This document shows, in pieces, positions 16,580-25,049 of a stretch of DNA of 64,000 bases. This DNA comes from Heterorhizobium halophytocola (GTDB taxonomy: Bacteria; Pseudomonadota; Alphaproteobacteria; Rhizobiales; Rhizobiaceae). The position numbers and the translations under genes were made by a program. The first letter of the stretch is position 1; each line of letters opens with the position of its first letter. The DNA is taken from contig NZ_JAGGJU010000015.1 of the NCBI RefSeq assembly GCF_017873095.1, positions 1 to 64,000 on the forward strand, in the 5' to 3' direction. The notes beneath the pieces were generated by a model. It did no database searches. It had not been told where the DNA came from and saw only the letters and a program-made list of their open reading frames with translations.

Positions 16580-17620
16580 TCAGTCGCAGGCCTTGACCGA
16601 GCCTGCCTTCACGCCCTGGCAGGCTTCTGCCTTGGAGATCCAGCCGGCGTCGATGACGACGTTCAGGTTGTCCTTGGTGATCGGCAGCGGCTTCAGGAAG
16701 ATCGAGTTCATCTCGACGCCCTTCGGACCGCCGGAGAACTTCTCGACATTGGCGACCTTGTCCATATCGGTGCCACTGGCAAGCTCGACGGCGATTTCAG
16801 CGGCGTTCTTGCCGAGTTCGCGGCTGTCCTTCCAGACCGAAACCGTCTGGGTGCCGAGCGCGATGCGGTTGAGCGCGGCCTTGTCGGCGTCCTGGCCGGA
16901 AACCGGCACGGTGCCGGCCATGCCCTGGGCGTCGAGGGCTGCGACAGCGCCGCCGGCGGTACCGTCATTGGAGGCGACGACCGCGTCGACCTTGTTGTTG
17001 TTGGCTGTCAGGAACTGCTCCATGTTGCGCTGGGCGTTCTGCGGCAGCCAGCCGTCGGTATAGGCTTCGCCGACATTCTTGATCTTGCCGGCATCGATCG
17101 AAGGCTTGAGCACTTCCATCTGGCCGGAGAACAGGAAGTCTGCATTCGGGTCGGACGACGAGCCCTTGATGAAGACGTAATTGCCTTCCGGCTTGGCTTC
17201 GAGAATGGCGCGGGCCTGCATGCGGCCGACTTCCTTGTTGTCGAAGGTGATGTAGAAGGCGTTCGGGTTTTCGATCAGGCGGTCATAGCCGACCACCGGG
17301 ATGCCTTCGTCATGCGCCTTTTCGACGGCCGGGCCGATCGCGTCGGAATCCTGCGCCAGGATGATCAGCGCGTTCGCGCCCTGCGAGATCAGGGTGTCGA
17401 CATCGTTCAGCTGCTTGGACGCGGACGATTGGGCGTCGGCGGAAATGTATTTCGCGCCTTTCGCTTCGAGCGCCGCCTTGATCGCGGCTTCATCCGTCTT
17501 CCAGCGCTCTTCCTGGAAATTCGACCAGGACACGCCGACGATCAGATCCTGCGCCAGTGCGACGCCATGCATGGAAACGACGATGGCCGCGCCGGCCATC
17601 AGCTTCAAAATAGACTTCAT
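16580..17620 (-). CDS. xylF: D-xylose-binding periplasmic protein
   Basis: A 346-residue periplasmic substrate-binding protein. A signal peptide of about 22 residues ends at ALAQ. The type I sugar-binding fold is clear: LIVGVSWSNFQEERW, ALIILAQDSDAIG, VVGYDRLI, a WLPQNAQRNMEQ segment and AVVASNDGTAGGAV, all close to XylF. The open frame runs further upstream, but the signal peptide sets the start at 17620. It is the first gene of the transport operon; a palindrome 87 bases upstream is the likely XylR operator. The 233-base gap to xylH holds no gene and no clear hairpin that I could establish. Confidence 0.93.
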   Translation of the reverse strand: MKSILKLMAGAAIVVSMHGVALAQDLIVGVSWSNFQEERWKTDEAAIKAALEAKGAKYISADAQSSASKQLNDVDTLISQGANALIILAQDSDAIGPAVEKAHDEGIPVVGYDRLIENPNAFYITFDNKEVGRMQARAILEAKPEGNYVFIKGSSSDPNADFLFSGQMEVLKPSIDAGKIKNVGEAYTDGWLPQNAQRNMEQFLTANNNKVDAVVASNDGTAGGAVAALDAQGMAGTVPVSGQDADKAALNRIALGTQTVSVWKDSRELGKNAAEIAVELASGTDMDKVANVEKFSGGPKGVEMNSIFLKPLPITKDNLNVVIDAGWISKAEACQGVKAGSVKACD

Positions 17621-17706
17621 ATTATCCTCCCAGGTGCCAAGATCGATCTTCCGTCCTCTCCGGCAAGATCGCTGCAAGAAAGCCGAGAACACTGGAAAAA
17701 CAGTTT

Positions 17707-17725
17707 TTTCTCGACAGTCGAGAAA
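17707..17725. promoter_or_regulatory. Perfect palindrome between xylF and xylR, likely XylR operator
   Basis: TTTCTCGAC-A-GTCGAGAAA is a perfect inverted repeat with 9-bp arms around one central base. It is the only such site found between the divergent xylF and xylR starts. ROK-family repressors bind palindromes of this kind, so repression of xylFHG relieved by xylose is the simplest reading. Confidence 0.7.
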
Positions 17726-17860
17726 TTAAATGTCAGAGATTTTCCTGGCTGTCAACACACCTCGGCTTCGCGCGGATGTTGCGGTCGCGGGGCGGTGCAC
17801 CTGAAGGCGGAAAGCCGGAAATAATGGCTCTCGAATGACGGGAGCAGGGAGGTTGATGGC

Positions 17861-19066
17861 ATGCTGGCGAAATCAAGCACCGAAATGGTGCGCCAGCAGA
17901 ACAGTGCTTTGGTCCTGCGGGCGTTGCGCCGCCACGAGCGGCTGGCCCACACGGAGATCGCGGTCGTTACCGGGCTCGCCTCGGCGACCATTTCGGCCAT
18001 CACCGGCGATCTGGAACGGGCAGGCATCATTGAACGCTCCGAACAGCAGGCGGCCACCGGCCGCGGCCGCCCGCGCGTGCTTTTCACCCAGAACCGCAGC
18101 GCCGCCTATCTGATTGCCGTCAGTATTTCCTCCGATGCCGCGCAATATTCGCTGGCCGATTATAGCGGCCGCCTGATCGACCGGTTTGCCGAACCGCGCA
18201 GTCTGGGCGGCGCCAAAGTGTTCCTGAGCGCAATGACCGGCGCGCTGGGCCGGCTTGCCGAACGCAGCCGGCTGCCGCATTCGGCGATCAAGGCGATCTC
18301 GATCAGCAGCAAGGGGCTGGTCGATCCGGAGCGTCCGGTGCTTTTGTGGTCGCCGGTACTGGGGTCCGACCCTTGCGATTTCGGCGCGGCGCTGGCGCAG
18401 GACTGGCAGGCCAGGGTTCTGCTCAGCAACGAGACGCTGCTGGTCGCCCGGGCGCTGTCGCAGAAGGCGGAACGGCAGAACGGCGCGCTTGCCCGCGGCA
18501 TGGTCACCTTGTCGCTCGGCCACAGCATCGGCCTTGGGGTCGCGCTGCGTCGCGGCGACGGCGAACTGGAGGTCCGCGCTCCCAATTTCGGCCATATGCT
18601 GCATGTGCCCGACGGCGCACTCTGTCGCTGCGGGGCGCAGGGTTGCATCGAGGCCCATGCCGGCTTCTATGCCATTCTGCGCACCGCCTTCAAGGTGCCG
18701 AAGAACACCATTCCGGCGCCTTTCGTGCCGGTCGGAGAGGTCGACAAGCTGGCGGGCCGCGCCCGTGCCGGCGAGCGCATGCCGGCCTATGCCTTCCGCG
18801 AGGCGGGACTGGCGCTCGGCTTCGGCCTGTCGCGCGTCCTCAGCCTCTACGGACATTTGCCGGTCGCCGTGACAGGCGTCGGCGCACGCTATTACGACCT
18901 GCTGAAGGCGGGCCTTGAGGAGGGGCTCGGTCGGTCGCAGGTCGTGCGGATGGGGGGACTGCCGGAGATCTCGATCATGCCGGACGAGCCGATGCTGATC
19001 TTCGACGGGCATCTCGATCGGGCGCTGGCGGCGATAGACGAGGCGATTGTGTCAGCCGGCGTGTAA
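17861..19066 (+). CDS. xylR: ROK family transcriptional regulator, likely xylose repressor
   Basis: A 401-residue ROK repressor. The N terminus (about 10-75) is a winged helix-turn-helix with the recognition part TGLASATISAITGDLE and a wing TGRGRPRV. The rest is the sugar kinase-like ROK fold with the zinc-binding segment CRCGAQGCIEAHAG. It differs from true kinases by its DNA-binding domain. It is divergent from xylF with a shared palindrome, so it very probably controls xylFHG and binds xylose. The next gene starts 22 bases downstream on the same strand. Confidence 0.87.
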   Translation: MLAKSSTEMVRQQNSALVLRALRRHERLAHTEIAVVTGLASATISAITGDLERAGIIERSEQQAATGRGRPRVLFTQNRSAAYLIAVSISSDAAQYSLADYSGRLIDRFAEPRSLGGAKVFLSAMTGALGRLAERSRLPHSAIKAISISSKGLVDPERPVLLWSPVLGSDPCDFGAALAQDWQARVLLSNETLLVARALSQKAERQNGALARGMVTLSLGHSIGLGVALRRGDGELEVRAPNFGHMLHVPDGALCRCGAQGCIEAHAGFYAILRTAFKVPKNTIPAPFVPVGEVDKLAGRARAGERMPAYAFREAGLALGFGLSRVLSLYGHLPVAVTGVGARYYDLLKAGLEEGLGRSQVVRMGGLPEISIMPDEPMLIFDGHLDRALAAIDEAIVSAGV

Positions 19067-19087
19067 ATGGCCGGCGGGGAGGGGAGA

Positions 19088-20506
19088 ATGACGATGAGGA
19101 CAAGCTGGTGGCTGCTGGCGGCCGGGTCATGGCTGGCAGGCAGCATGGCCGTGCAGGCCGGCGCGCCGTGGGAGGAGCGCTCGGCGGCGATCGGCGCGGC
19201 AGGGCAGACGGTCGCCGGCCGGATATCCGGCGATGCGCTGGAGCGTCTGCGCGCCATCGGCCTGGAGCTGTTCAAGGGAGAGTTCACCGTCAATGACGGC
19301 GTTGGCCGGCCGGGTGCCACCCAGGCGATCGTGCCGACAAAGAGGCGTCATCCGGCGGCCACCGAGTTCAACCGCACCGCCGGCCTTGACGCCAATGCGT
19401 GCTCTGGCTGTCACAACAAGCCGATCGTCGGAGGTGCCGGCGATTTCGTTACCAATGTCTTCGTCTCCGAGGGCTTCGAAAGCGCCGATTTCGACACCAC
19501 CGATCCGCAATTTTCCAATGAGCGCGGCACCAATCATCTGTTCGGTGCGGGCCTGATCGAGCTGCTGGCGCGCGAGATGACGGCAGACCTGCAGGGCGCG
19601 CGCGACAAGGGGCTGGACGATGCTGCCCGGACAGGCGAAGTCCAGGCGGTCCGGCTCGTCACGAAGGGCGTCGATTTCGGCAGGCTGACGGTGCATCCGG
19701 ACGGCATCGTCGATCTCGACAAGCTTGACGGCGTCGACATGGATCTGGTCATCCGTCCCTTCAGTCAGAAGGGTGTGATGACATCGCTCAGGCAGTTCAC
19801 CGTCAACGCCATGAACCAGCATCACGGCATGGAGGCGGTCGAACGCTTCGGCGGCCGCTGGACCGGGACGGCGGATTTCGACGAGGACGGCAGGCAGGAT
19901 GAACTGGCCGACGGCGATATCTCCGCCCTCGTTGCATGGCAGGCCGGACTGGAGCCGCCGACCACGGCTGTCGTCGAGCAGGCGTTCGCTGCGCGGGCCG
20001 CAAGCGGAGCGCATCTCTTCGAGAGCTATGGCTGCGACAGCTGTCACCGCCAGGAATTGCCGCTTTCCAGCCTCGATTTCGCCGATCCCGGTCCGGTCGA
20101 TGCCGCAGGCACCTTGAACGACGGACAGGTCAAGCAGGTCGCGACTTACGACCTTGCAAGCCTGCCCTGGGCGAAGACCCTCAAACACAACGAGAAGGGC
20201 GAGGTGCTCGTGCCGCTGTTCGGCGATCTGAAGCGTCACGTGATGACCGACAACCGGATCGACCGGTTCGGCAATGAGCTGCTCGCCCAGCGCTTCGTCG
20301 ATCGCAACATCTTCATGACGACCGAACTCTGGGGCATATCGTCGACGGCCCCTTATGGCCATCGCAACGACATCACCACGCTCGACGAGGTGATTCTCGC
20401 CCATGGCGGCGAGGCCCGAGCGGCGCGCGATGCCTATGCGGACGCGTCGAAGGATGATCGCGCCGATCTCATTGCCTTTCTGAAGACCCTGGTGATCCCG
20501 CAATGA
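19088..20506 (+). CDS. Periplasmic di-heme oxidoreductase (DHOR, DUF1111 family)
   Basis: A 472-residue exported c-type cytochrome. A signal peptide (about 1-25, ending VQAGA) precedes two heme-binding CxxCH motifs, CSGCH (105-109) and CDSCH (316-320), the layout of the di-heme oxidoreductase family often called thiol oxidoreductase. The late segment TTELWGISSTAPYGHRNDI is typical. GGGGAG directly precedes the ATG at 19088. Electron donor and acceptor are unknown; imelysin, its frequent partner in other genomes, is not here. Its stop overlaps the start of the next gene by four bases. Confidence 0.87.
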   Translation: MTMRTSWWLLAAGSWLAGSMAVQAGAPWEERSAAIGAAGQTVAGRISGDALERLRAIGLELFKGEFTVNDGVGRPGATQAIVPTKRRHPAATEFNRTAGLDANACSGCHNKPIVGGAGDFVTNVFVSEGFESADFDTTDPQFSNERGTNHLFGAGLIELLAREMTADLQGARDKGLDDAARTGEVQAVRLVTKGVDFGRLTVHPDGIVDLDKLDGVDMDLVIRPFSQKGVMTSLRQFTVNAMNQHHGMEAVERFGGRWTGTADFDEDGRQDELADGDISALVAWQAGLEPPTTAVVEQAFAARAASGAHLFESYGCDSCHRQELPLSSLDFADPGPVDAAGTLNDGQVKQVATYDLASLPWAKTLKHNEKGEVLVPLFGDLKRHVMTDNRIDRFGNELLAQRFVDRNIFMTTELWGISSTAPYGHRNDITTLDEVILAHGGEARAARDAYADASKDDRADLIAFLKTLVIPQ

Positions 20507-22242
20507 CCCGATTTCTCCTGCTTCTCCTGTCACTCTCCGGATCCGCCTCCGTCATCGTCTCTCCGGCCGGAGCGGATGAAACGGATTTCCCGATGGACGT
20601 GCCCGCCTATCATGAAGAGGCGATCGCGGCCGGCATCGACCACCGCTATACCGGCGGCTGGGAATTCTTCGTCGGAGGCGGGGTTGCGAGCTTCGACTGC
20701 AATGGAGACCGCATGCCGGACCTGTTGCTGGCCGGCGGCACCAGCGAGGCGGCGCTCTATGTCAATCACAGCGCCGCCGGCGGACCGCTGTCTTTCGAAA
20801 AGCTCGGGCTCGACCTTGCCGAGCGCGACCTGACATCGGTGATCGGCGCCTATCCCGTCGATATCGACAATGACCGCCAGACCGACCTCGTATTGCTGCG
20901 TCTCGGCGAGAACATCGTGCTCAAGGGCAAAGGCAACTGCCGCTTCGAAAAGGCCGACCGCCTGTTCTCGCTCGATGGCGGACGCGACTGGACCACGGCC
21001 TTTGCCGCCACCTGGGAAACGGGCCAGACCTATCCGACGCTGGCCTTCGGCAATTATGTCGATCGCTGGGCTCCCGGGACGCCGTTCGGCACCTGCAGCC
21101 CCAATGTTTTCCTTCGCCCGCGGCTGGGTAATGCCGAGAGCGCCCCGGCCCCCGGCCAGACCGTTGAACCCGGCGCCGGCGGCGGCGCTGGCACGCCCGA
21201 TTATTCCGACGCCCTCCGGCTCGATCCGTCCTATTGCACGCTGTCGATGCTGTTTACCGACTGGAACCGCTCGGGCCAGCCGTCGCTCAGGGTCACCAAC
21301 GACCGGCAGTATTACCGGGGCGGTCAGGAACAGCTCTGGCAGATCGATCCCACCCGTCCGCCGAAGCAGTATCTGGCAAGCCAGGGCTGGTCGCATCTGA
21401 AGATCTGGGGCATGGGCATCGCCGAGACCGATCTGAATGCCGACGGACTGCCCGAATATGCCCTGACCTCGATGGGCGACACCATGCTGCAGACGCTGGA
21501 CGACGAGGCGGAGGAGGACCGTCCGACCTACCGCGACATCGCCTTCGAGCGCGGCACGACGGCGCATCGCCCTTATTCCGGCGACGACCATCGCCCGTCC
21601 ACCGGCTGGCACAGCCAGTTTGCCGACGTCAACAACGACACCAACATCGATCTGTTCATCGCCAAGGGCAATGTCGAGCAGATGCCGGAATTTGCCAATG
21701 ACGATCCGGACAATCTGCTGCTGCAGGACTTTGCCGGAAAATTCCACGAAATGGGCGACACGGCGGGGATCGGTCTGCCGACCAAGGGGCGCGGCGCGGT
21801 CGTCGAGGATTTCAACGCCGACGGCATGCTCGACCTGGTCGTTGTCAATCGCAGCCAGCCGGCAAGCCTGTTTCGCAATCTGGGTGCAAGGACCCCATGG
21901 GGTCACCGACCGCTCGGCAACTGGACCAAGATCGAACTCGACAATGGCAAGGTCAACCCGATGGGGATCGGCGCCAAGATCAACCTGCGCGCCGGAACCC
22001 TGACCCAGGTCCGTACCGTCGAGATCGGCGGTGGCCATGCTTCGGGGCATGTGGGGTTCACGCATTTCGGGCTCGGCGTCAACGAGCGGGCGGTCGTGCG
22101 GGTGCAGTGGCCGGACGGCGAGTGGAGCCCGCCCTACCGGATTTTCGCCAATCAGCATGTGGTCATCCGCAGGGGAGACGTCACCGCCCGCTACTGGTTT
22201 CCGCGAAAGGCCGGTTCCGGCACGGTGGAAACGAAAAATTAA
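20503..22242 (+). CDS. Exported FG-GAP repeat protein with ASPIC/UnbV C-terminal domain (CRTAC1-like)
   Basis: A 579-residue protein with a signal peptide (1-24, ending AGADE). Several Asp-rich beta-propeller repeats of the FG-GAP/VCBS type bind calcium-like sites: DCNGDRMPD, DIDNDRQTD, DLNADGLPE, DVNNDTNID and DFNADGMLD. The last 110 residues (GNWTKIELDNGKVNPMGIGAKI onward) form the ASPIC/UnbV domain seen in CRTAC1-type proteins. It overlaps the di-heme oxidoreductase by four bases (ATGA), so the two are coupled. The likely location is periplasm or cell surface; binding or scaffolding is a guess. Confidence 0.85.
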   Translation: MTRFLLLLLSLSGSASVIVSPAGADETDFPMDVPAYHEEAIAAGIDHRYTGGWEFFVGGGVASFDCNGDRMPDLLLAGGTSEAALYVNHSAAGGPLSFEKLGLDLAERDLTSVIGAYPVDIDNDRQTDLVLLRLGENIVLKGKGNCRFEKADRLFSLDGGRDWTTAFAATWETGQTYPTLAFGNYVDRWAPGTPFGTCSPNVFLRPRLGNAESAPAPGQTVEPGAGGGAGTPDYSDALRLDPSYCTLSMLFTDWNRSGQPSLRVTNDRQYYRGGQEQLWQIDPTRPPKQYLASQGWSHLKIWGMGIAETDLNADGLPEYALTSMGDTMLQTLDDEAEEDRPTYRDIAFERGTTAHRPYSGDDHRPSTGWHSQFADVNNDTNIDLFIAKGNVEQMPEFANDDPDNLLLQDFAGKFHEMGDTAGIGLPTKGRGAVVEDFNADGMLDLVVVNRSQPASLFRNLGARTPWGHRPLGNWTKIELDNGKVNPMGIGAKINLRAGTLTQVRTVEIGGGHASGHVGFTHFGLGVNERAVVRVQWPDGEWSPPYRIFANQHVVIRRGDVTARYWFPRKAGSGTVETKN

Positions 22243-22584
22243 CGCAGCATGCGTAAGAATTTCTGCGAATTCGAATGTACTGATAGTAAAGTTGTTTGTT
22301 AAGGCTTCTTAACCTTCAGGCAAGGAATTAACCATAGGAATGCTAGATACGACGGACTGGGATTCGTGGAGACCCGAACCCTTTCAGGCATGAAGCCGCA
22401 CCGGCGTACCGGTCAATCCGGTATGTTTTCATTGAAGAAATGCCATGTGGCGGCTTCGATGGGACGGCGTTTCGTTGCCGCGTGACAGCATCGCAACAGG
22501 CTTCATTTCCCGACGAGCTACCCTTGGAAAAGGTGCGTTTGGCTATTTTTCGACAGAAAAATACCGCAGGGGTCGGGGACAGAA
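22243..22584. other. Intergenic region before the che operon
   Basis: No gene is supported here. The left part is AT-rich with several TTAA half sites. It holds a weak copy of the flagellar promoter element (22315-22338) and then a leader of about 250 bases with CCGG repeats. The icpA frame is closed by a TGA at 22483, so the leader cannot be an N-terminal extension of icpA. Confidence 0.6.
22315..22338 (+). promoter_or_regulatory. Weak copy of the flagellar promoter element before icpA
   Basis: TTCAGGCAAG, nine bases, then ATAGG. The spacing equals that of six better copies in front of flagellar operons, and the ATAGG block is the same as in the flgB copy. It is far (about 250 bases) from the icpA start, so a chance match is possible. 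Confidence 0.4.
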
Positions 22585-24234
22585 GTGCGTCAGGACGTGG
22601 GAAATGATGGTGCGAAGACAGCGCAGAGCGGCAGCCTGCGCGATCGTTTGCGCTTTTGTGCCCTCGACGGCGAGACCGGCGATCTGCTGCGCCGCCACCG
22701 CCCGCTGCTGCAGCCGCTGATCGAACGCGGCCTTCGCGATCTTTTCCAGCGCTTTGCCACCTCTCCGGAAGCCGCCCGCTGTTTCGAAAGCGCACGTCAG
22801 ATCGACCGGCTGCACGATCTTCTCTCGTCCCATTTCGACGTTCTGACGGATGCGCGCTTCGACGCGCTCTATGCCGAACGCGTCAAGGTTCTTTCAGACA
22901 GCCAGAGCAAGCTGGGTCTCGACCCGCGCTGGCTGATCGCCGGCCATGCCGTCCTGCTTGAGCATCTGCTCGCCGGCGTCTTTGCCGAAGCCGGCCAGCC
23001 CGGCGTCTTTTCCCGGGGTGCCAGGCAAAGGCAGAGCGAGATGTCGGCGCTGGGTGCCGCCATCGTGCGCCTGGTGATGGTCGATGTCGAAATCGCCACG
23101 TCGCTGCGCTTCAACCAGCTGCGCCTGAAGCATCATCAGGACATGAACGGTCTGCGCGACAGTGAGCGCACCCAGACCAATGCCGCTTTCGCCTCCACGC
23201 TGAAGGCCTTTGCCGAACGCGACCTGACGGCCCGCATCGAACAGGACGATCTGCCGGAGGATTACCGCGAGCTGGCAGATGCCCTGAATGCCGGCATGGC
23301 CGATCTTCAGGCGATGATGGAGGGTTTCGACGAGAAGGTCGCAGCTGTCGAGGAAAAGACCGCCACCTTCTCCGCACGGGCCACTGTCCGCCACGATGCC
23401 GCCCGTCAGCAGCAGCGCCAGGTAGGCGATGCGACCGAAGCGCTGGAACGCGTCTGGACCCGGATGCGCGACAGCGCCCAGAAGAGCGCCGAGACGCTGA
23501 AGAATGCCGCCGTCACCCGCGAGGCTGTCGAGCGCAGCGGCCAGGTTGCCGGTCGCGCCATGACTGCCATGGCCGATATCGAGACCTCTGCCGAACAGAT
23601 CGGCCGGATCATCGGCGCGATCGACGAGATCGCCTTCCAGACCAATCTTCTGGCGCTCAATGCCGGCATCGAGGCGGCCCGCGCCGGCGAATCCGGGCGC
23701 GGCTTTGCCGTCGTAGCCCAGGAAGTTCGTGCTCTTGCCCAGCGTTCGGCCGACGCCGCGCGTGAAATCAAGACGCTTGTCGCCACCACCAAGTCGCAGG
23801 TCGAGGCCGGCGTCGAGATCGTCGCCGAGACCCAGCAGGCGATCGGCCAGATCGCGCTTCAGGTGACGATGATCAATGACGGCATGGGCGAGATCGCCAA
23901 AGGCACGGCCGACAGCGTCATCGAGATCGAGCATGTTTCCACCGCCTGCCGTGCCATCGGCTCGGGTGCGGAAACGCTCGCCGCCGAGATCGCAGCCGAT
24001 GCCGGTGAGGCCGACCAGCTTCACACCGTGATCCTGGAGCTTGGCGCGACGGTCCGCCGCTTCCGCGTCCAGCGTCGCCGCCAGATGCGCACGATCTTTG
24101 CCAAGCCCGCTGCCCCGGCCATCGAAATCAGCCCCCGCGAGCCCGTCGAAAAGCACGCAAGGGTCGGATTTTCCGAGAATATCAGCGAAAACGAATTTTC
24201 CTTTGCCGATCCGCTAAGAGAGGCCTCCGCATGA
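22585..24234 (+). CDS. icpA: Cytoplasmic globin-coupled chemoreceptor, first gene of the che operon
   Basis: A 549-residue methyl-accepting chemotaxis protein without transmembrane segments. Residues about 20-180 form a protoglobin-like sensor domain, 190-250 a HAMP-like linker and 300-490 the signalling domain with the hairpin tip IDEIAFQTNLLALNAGIEAARAG-type sequence. The usual proximal heme His, three residues before the IGL segment, aligns with Gln107 (QSKLGLDPRW). Position and domain order match IcpA of Sinorhizobium meliloti. The start is GTG at 22585; no ATG is available in frame nearby. It should feed CheA in the cytoplasm. Confidence 0.87.
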   Translation: MRQDVGNDGAKTAQSGSLRDRLRFCALDGETGDLLRRHRPLLQPLIERGLRDLFQRFATSPEAARCFESARQIDRLHDLLSSHFDVLTDARFDALYAERVKVLSDSQSKLGLDPRWLIAGHAVLLEHLLAGVFAEAGQPGVFSRGARQRQSEMSALGAAIVRLVMVDVEIATSLRFNQLRLKHHQDMNGLRDSERTQTNAAFASTLKAFAERDLTARIEQDDLPEDYRELADALNAGMADLQAMMEGFDEKVAAVEEKTATFSARATVRHDAARQQQRQVGDATEALERVWTRMRDSAQKSAETLKNAAVTREAVERSGQVAGRAMTAMADIETSAEQIGRIIGAIDEIAFQTNLLALNAGIEAARAGESGRGFAVVAQEVRALAQRSADAAREIKTLVATTKSQVEAGVEIVAETQQAIGQIALQVTMINDGMGEIAKGTADSVIEIEHVSTACRAIGSGAETLAAEIAADAGEADQLHTVILELGATVRRFRVQRRRQMRTIFAKPAAPAIEISPREPVEKHARVGFSENISENEFSFADPLREASA

Positions 24235-24370
24235 GGGGATTGTTTACCGTATTCGGATACACAGGAACGACGAGGGTGGATAACCGGAGTGCGAAAGGCG
24301 CGAAAAGCCTGTCGCCGGTCATCGCTCCAAGGGTCGTTTTCGGGCGCTTTGACAGACGAGGTAACTACTG

Positions 24371-24661
24371 ATGGCAACCAAGAAAAGCGAACAGGGGACG
24401 TTCACGCTGGCCGCCGTGCTGGACTTGAACGAAGCCTCCAATCTGAAGGCCAATCTGCTTTCACTGCGCGGCAAGCCGCTGTCGATCGATGCGTCGGCCG
24501 TCGAGCGGGTCGGTGCGCAGTGCGTACAGGTGCTGATGTCCGCAGCCCAGACCTGGGAGAAGGACGGCAAGCCGTTCCTCATCTCCAAGGCCTCGGAAGC
24601 CTTTAAAATGACGATGCAATTAATTGGCGTGAACGTCGAGCATCTGCTCGCTAAGGAGTAA
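24371..24661 (+). CDS. cheS: STAS-domain chemotaxis protein CheS
   Basis: A 96-residue STAS-fold protein. Small size, the LSIDASAVERVGAQCVQVL core and the position between icpA and cheY1 match CheS of S. meliloti, which binds CheA and speeds loss of phosphate from CheY1 by increasing CheY1 binding. The Ser/Thr that is phosphorylated in anti-sigma antagonists is replaced around this core (ERVGAQ). The ATG at 24371 is followed by cheY1 after a five-base gap. Confidence 0.85.
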   Translation: MATKKSEQGTFTLAAVLDLNEASNLKANLLSLRGKPLSIDASAVERVGAQCVQVLMSAAQTWEKDGKPFLISKASEAFKMTMQLIGVNVEHLLAKE

Positions 24662-24666
24662 ATAGA

Positions 24667-25032
24667 ATGAAGAAGAAGGTTTTGACGGTGGATGATTCCA
24701 GGACCATCCGAAACATGCTTCTGGTGACCCTGAACAACGCCGGCTTCGAGACCATTCAGGCCGAAGATGGCGTCGAGGGACTGGAAGTCCTGGAAGGCTG
24801 CAACCCGGACGTGATCGTCACCGACATCAACATGCCACGGCTCGACGGCTTCGGCTTCATCGAGGGCGTGCGCAAGAACGACAAGTATCGTGCCATTCCG
24901 ATCCTGGTGCTGACCACGGAAAGCGATGCGGAAAAGAAGAACCGTGCCCGCCAGGCCGGTGCGACTGGTTGGATCGTCAAGCCTTTCGACCCTACCAAGC
25001 TGATTGATGCGATCGAGCGCGTAACCGCCTAA
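24667..25032 (+). CDS. cheY1: Chemotaxis response regulator CheY1
   Basis: A 121-residue single-domain receiver with all key residues: acidic pair Asp9-Asp10 (TVDDSRTIR), phosphoacceptor Asp53 (VTDINMPRLDG), Thr in VLTTES and Lys in WIVKPFDP. In rhizobia CheY1 acts as a phosphate sink for CheY2 and does not itself slow the motor; the assignment to CheY1 rests on gene order (cheS-cheY1-cheA). The gap to cheA is 17 bases. Confidence 0.93.
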   Translation: MKKKVLTVDDSRTIRNMLLVTLNNAGFETIQAEDGVEGLEVLEGCNPDVIVTDINMPRLDGFGFIEGVRKNDKYRAIPILVLTTESDAEKKNRARQAGATGWIVKPFDPTKLIDAIERVTA

Positions 25033-25049
25033 GCCGAGGAAGTCCAGCC

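Noticed and set aside
15129..17063. 644-codon plus-strand open frame across xylH and xylF
   Set aside because: It is rich in Asp, Gly and His repeats as expected for an antisense frame of membrane and binding proteins; xylFHG on the minus strand are certain.
22301..22316. TTAA pair upstream of icpA as a CtrA box
   Set aside because: The spacing between TTAA blocks is six, not seven bases.
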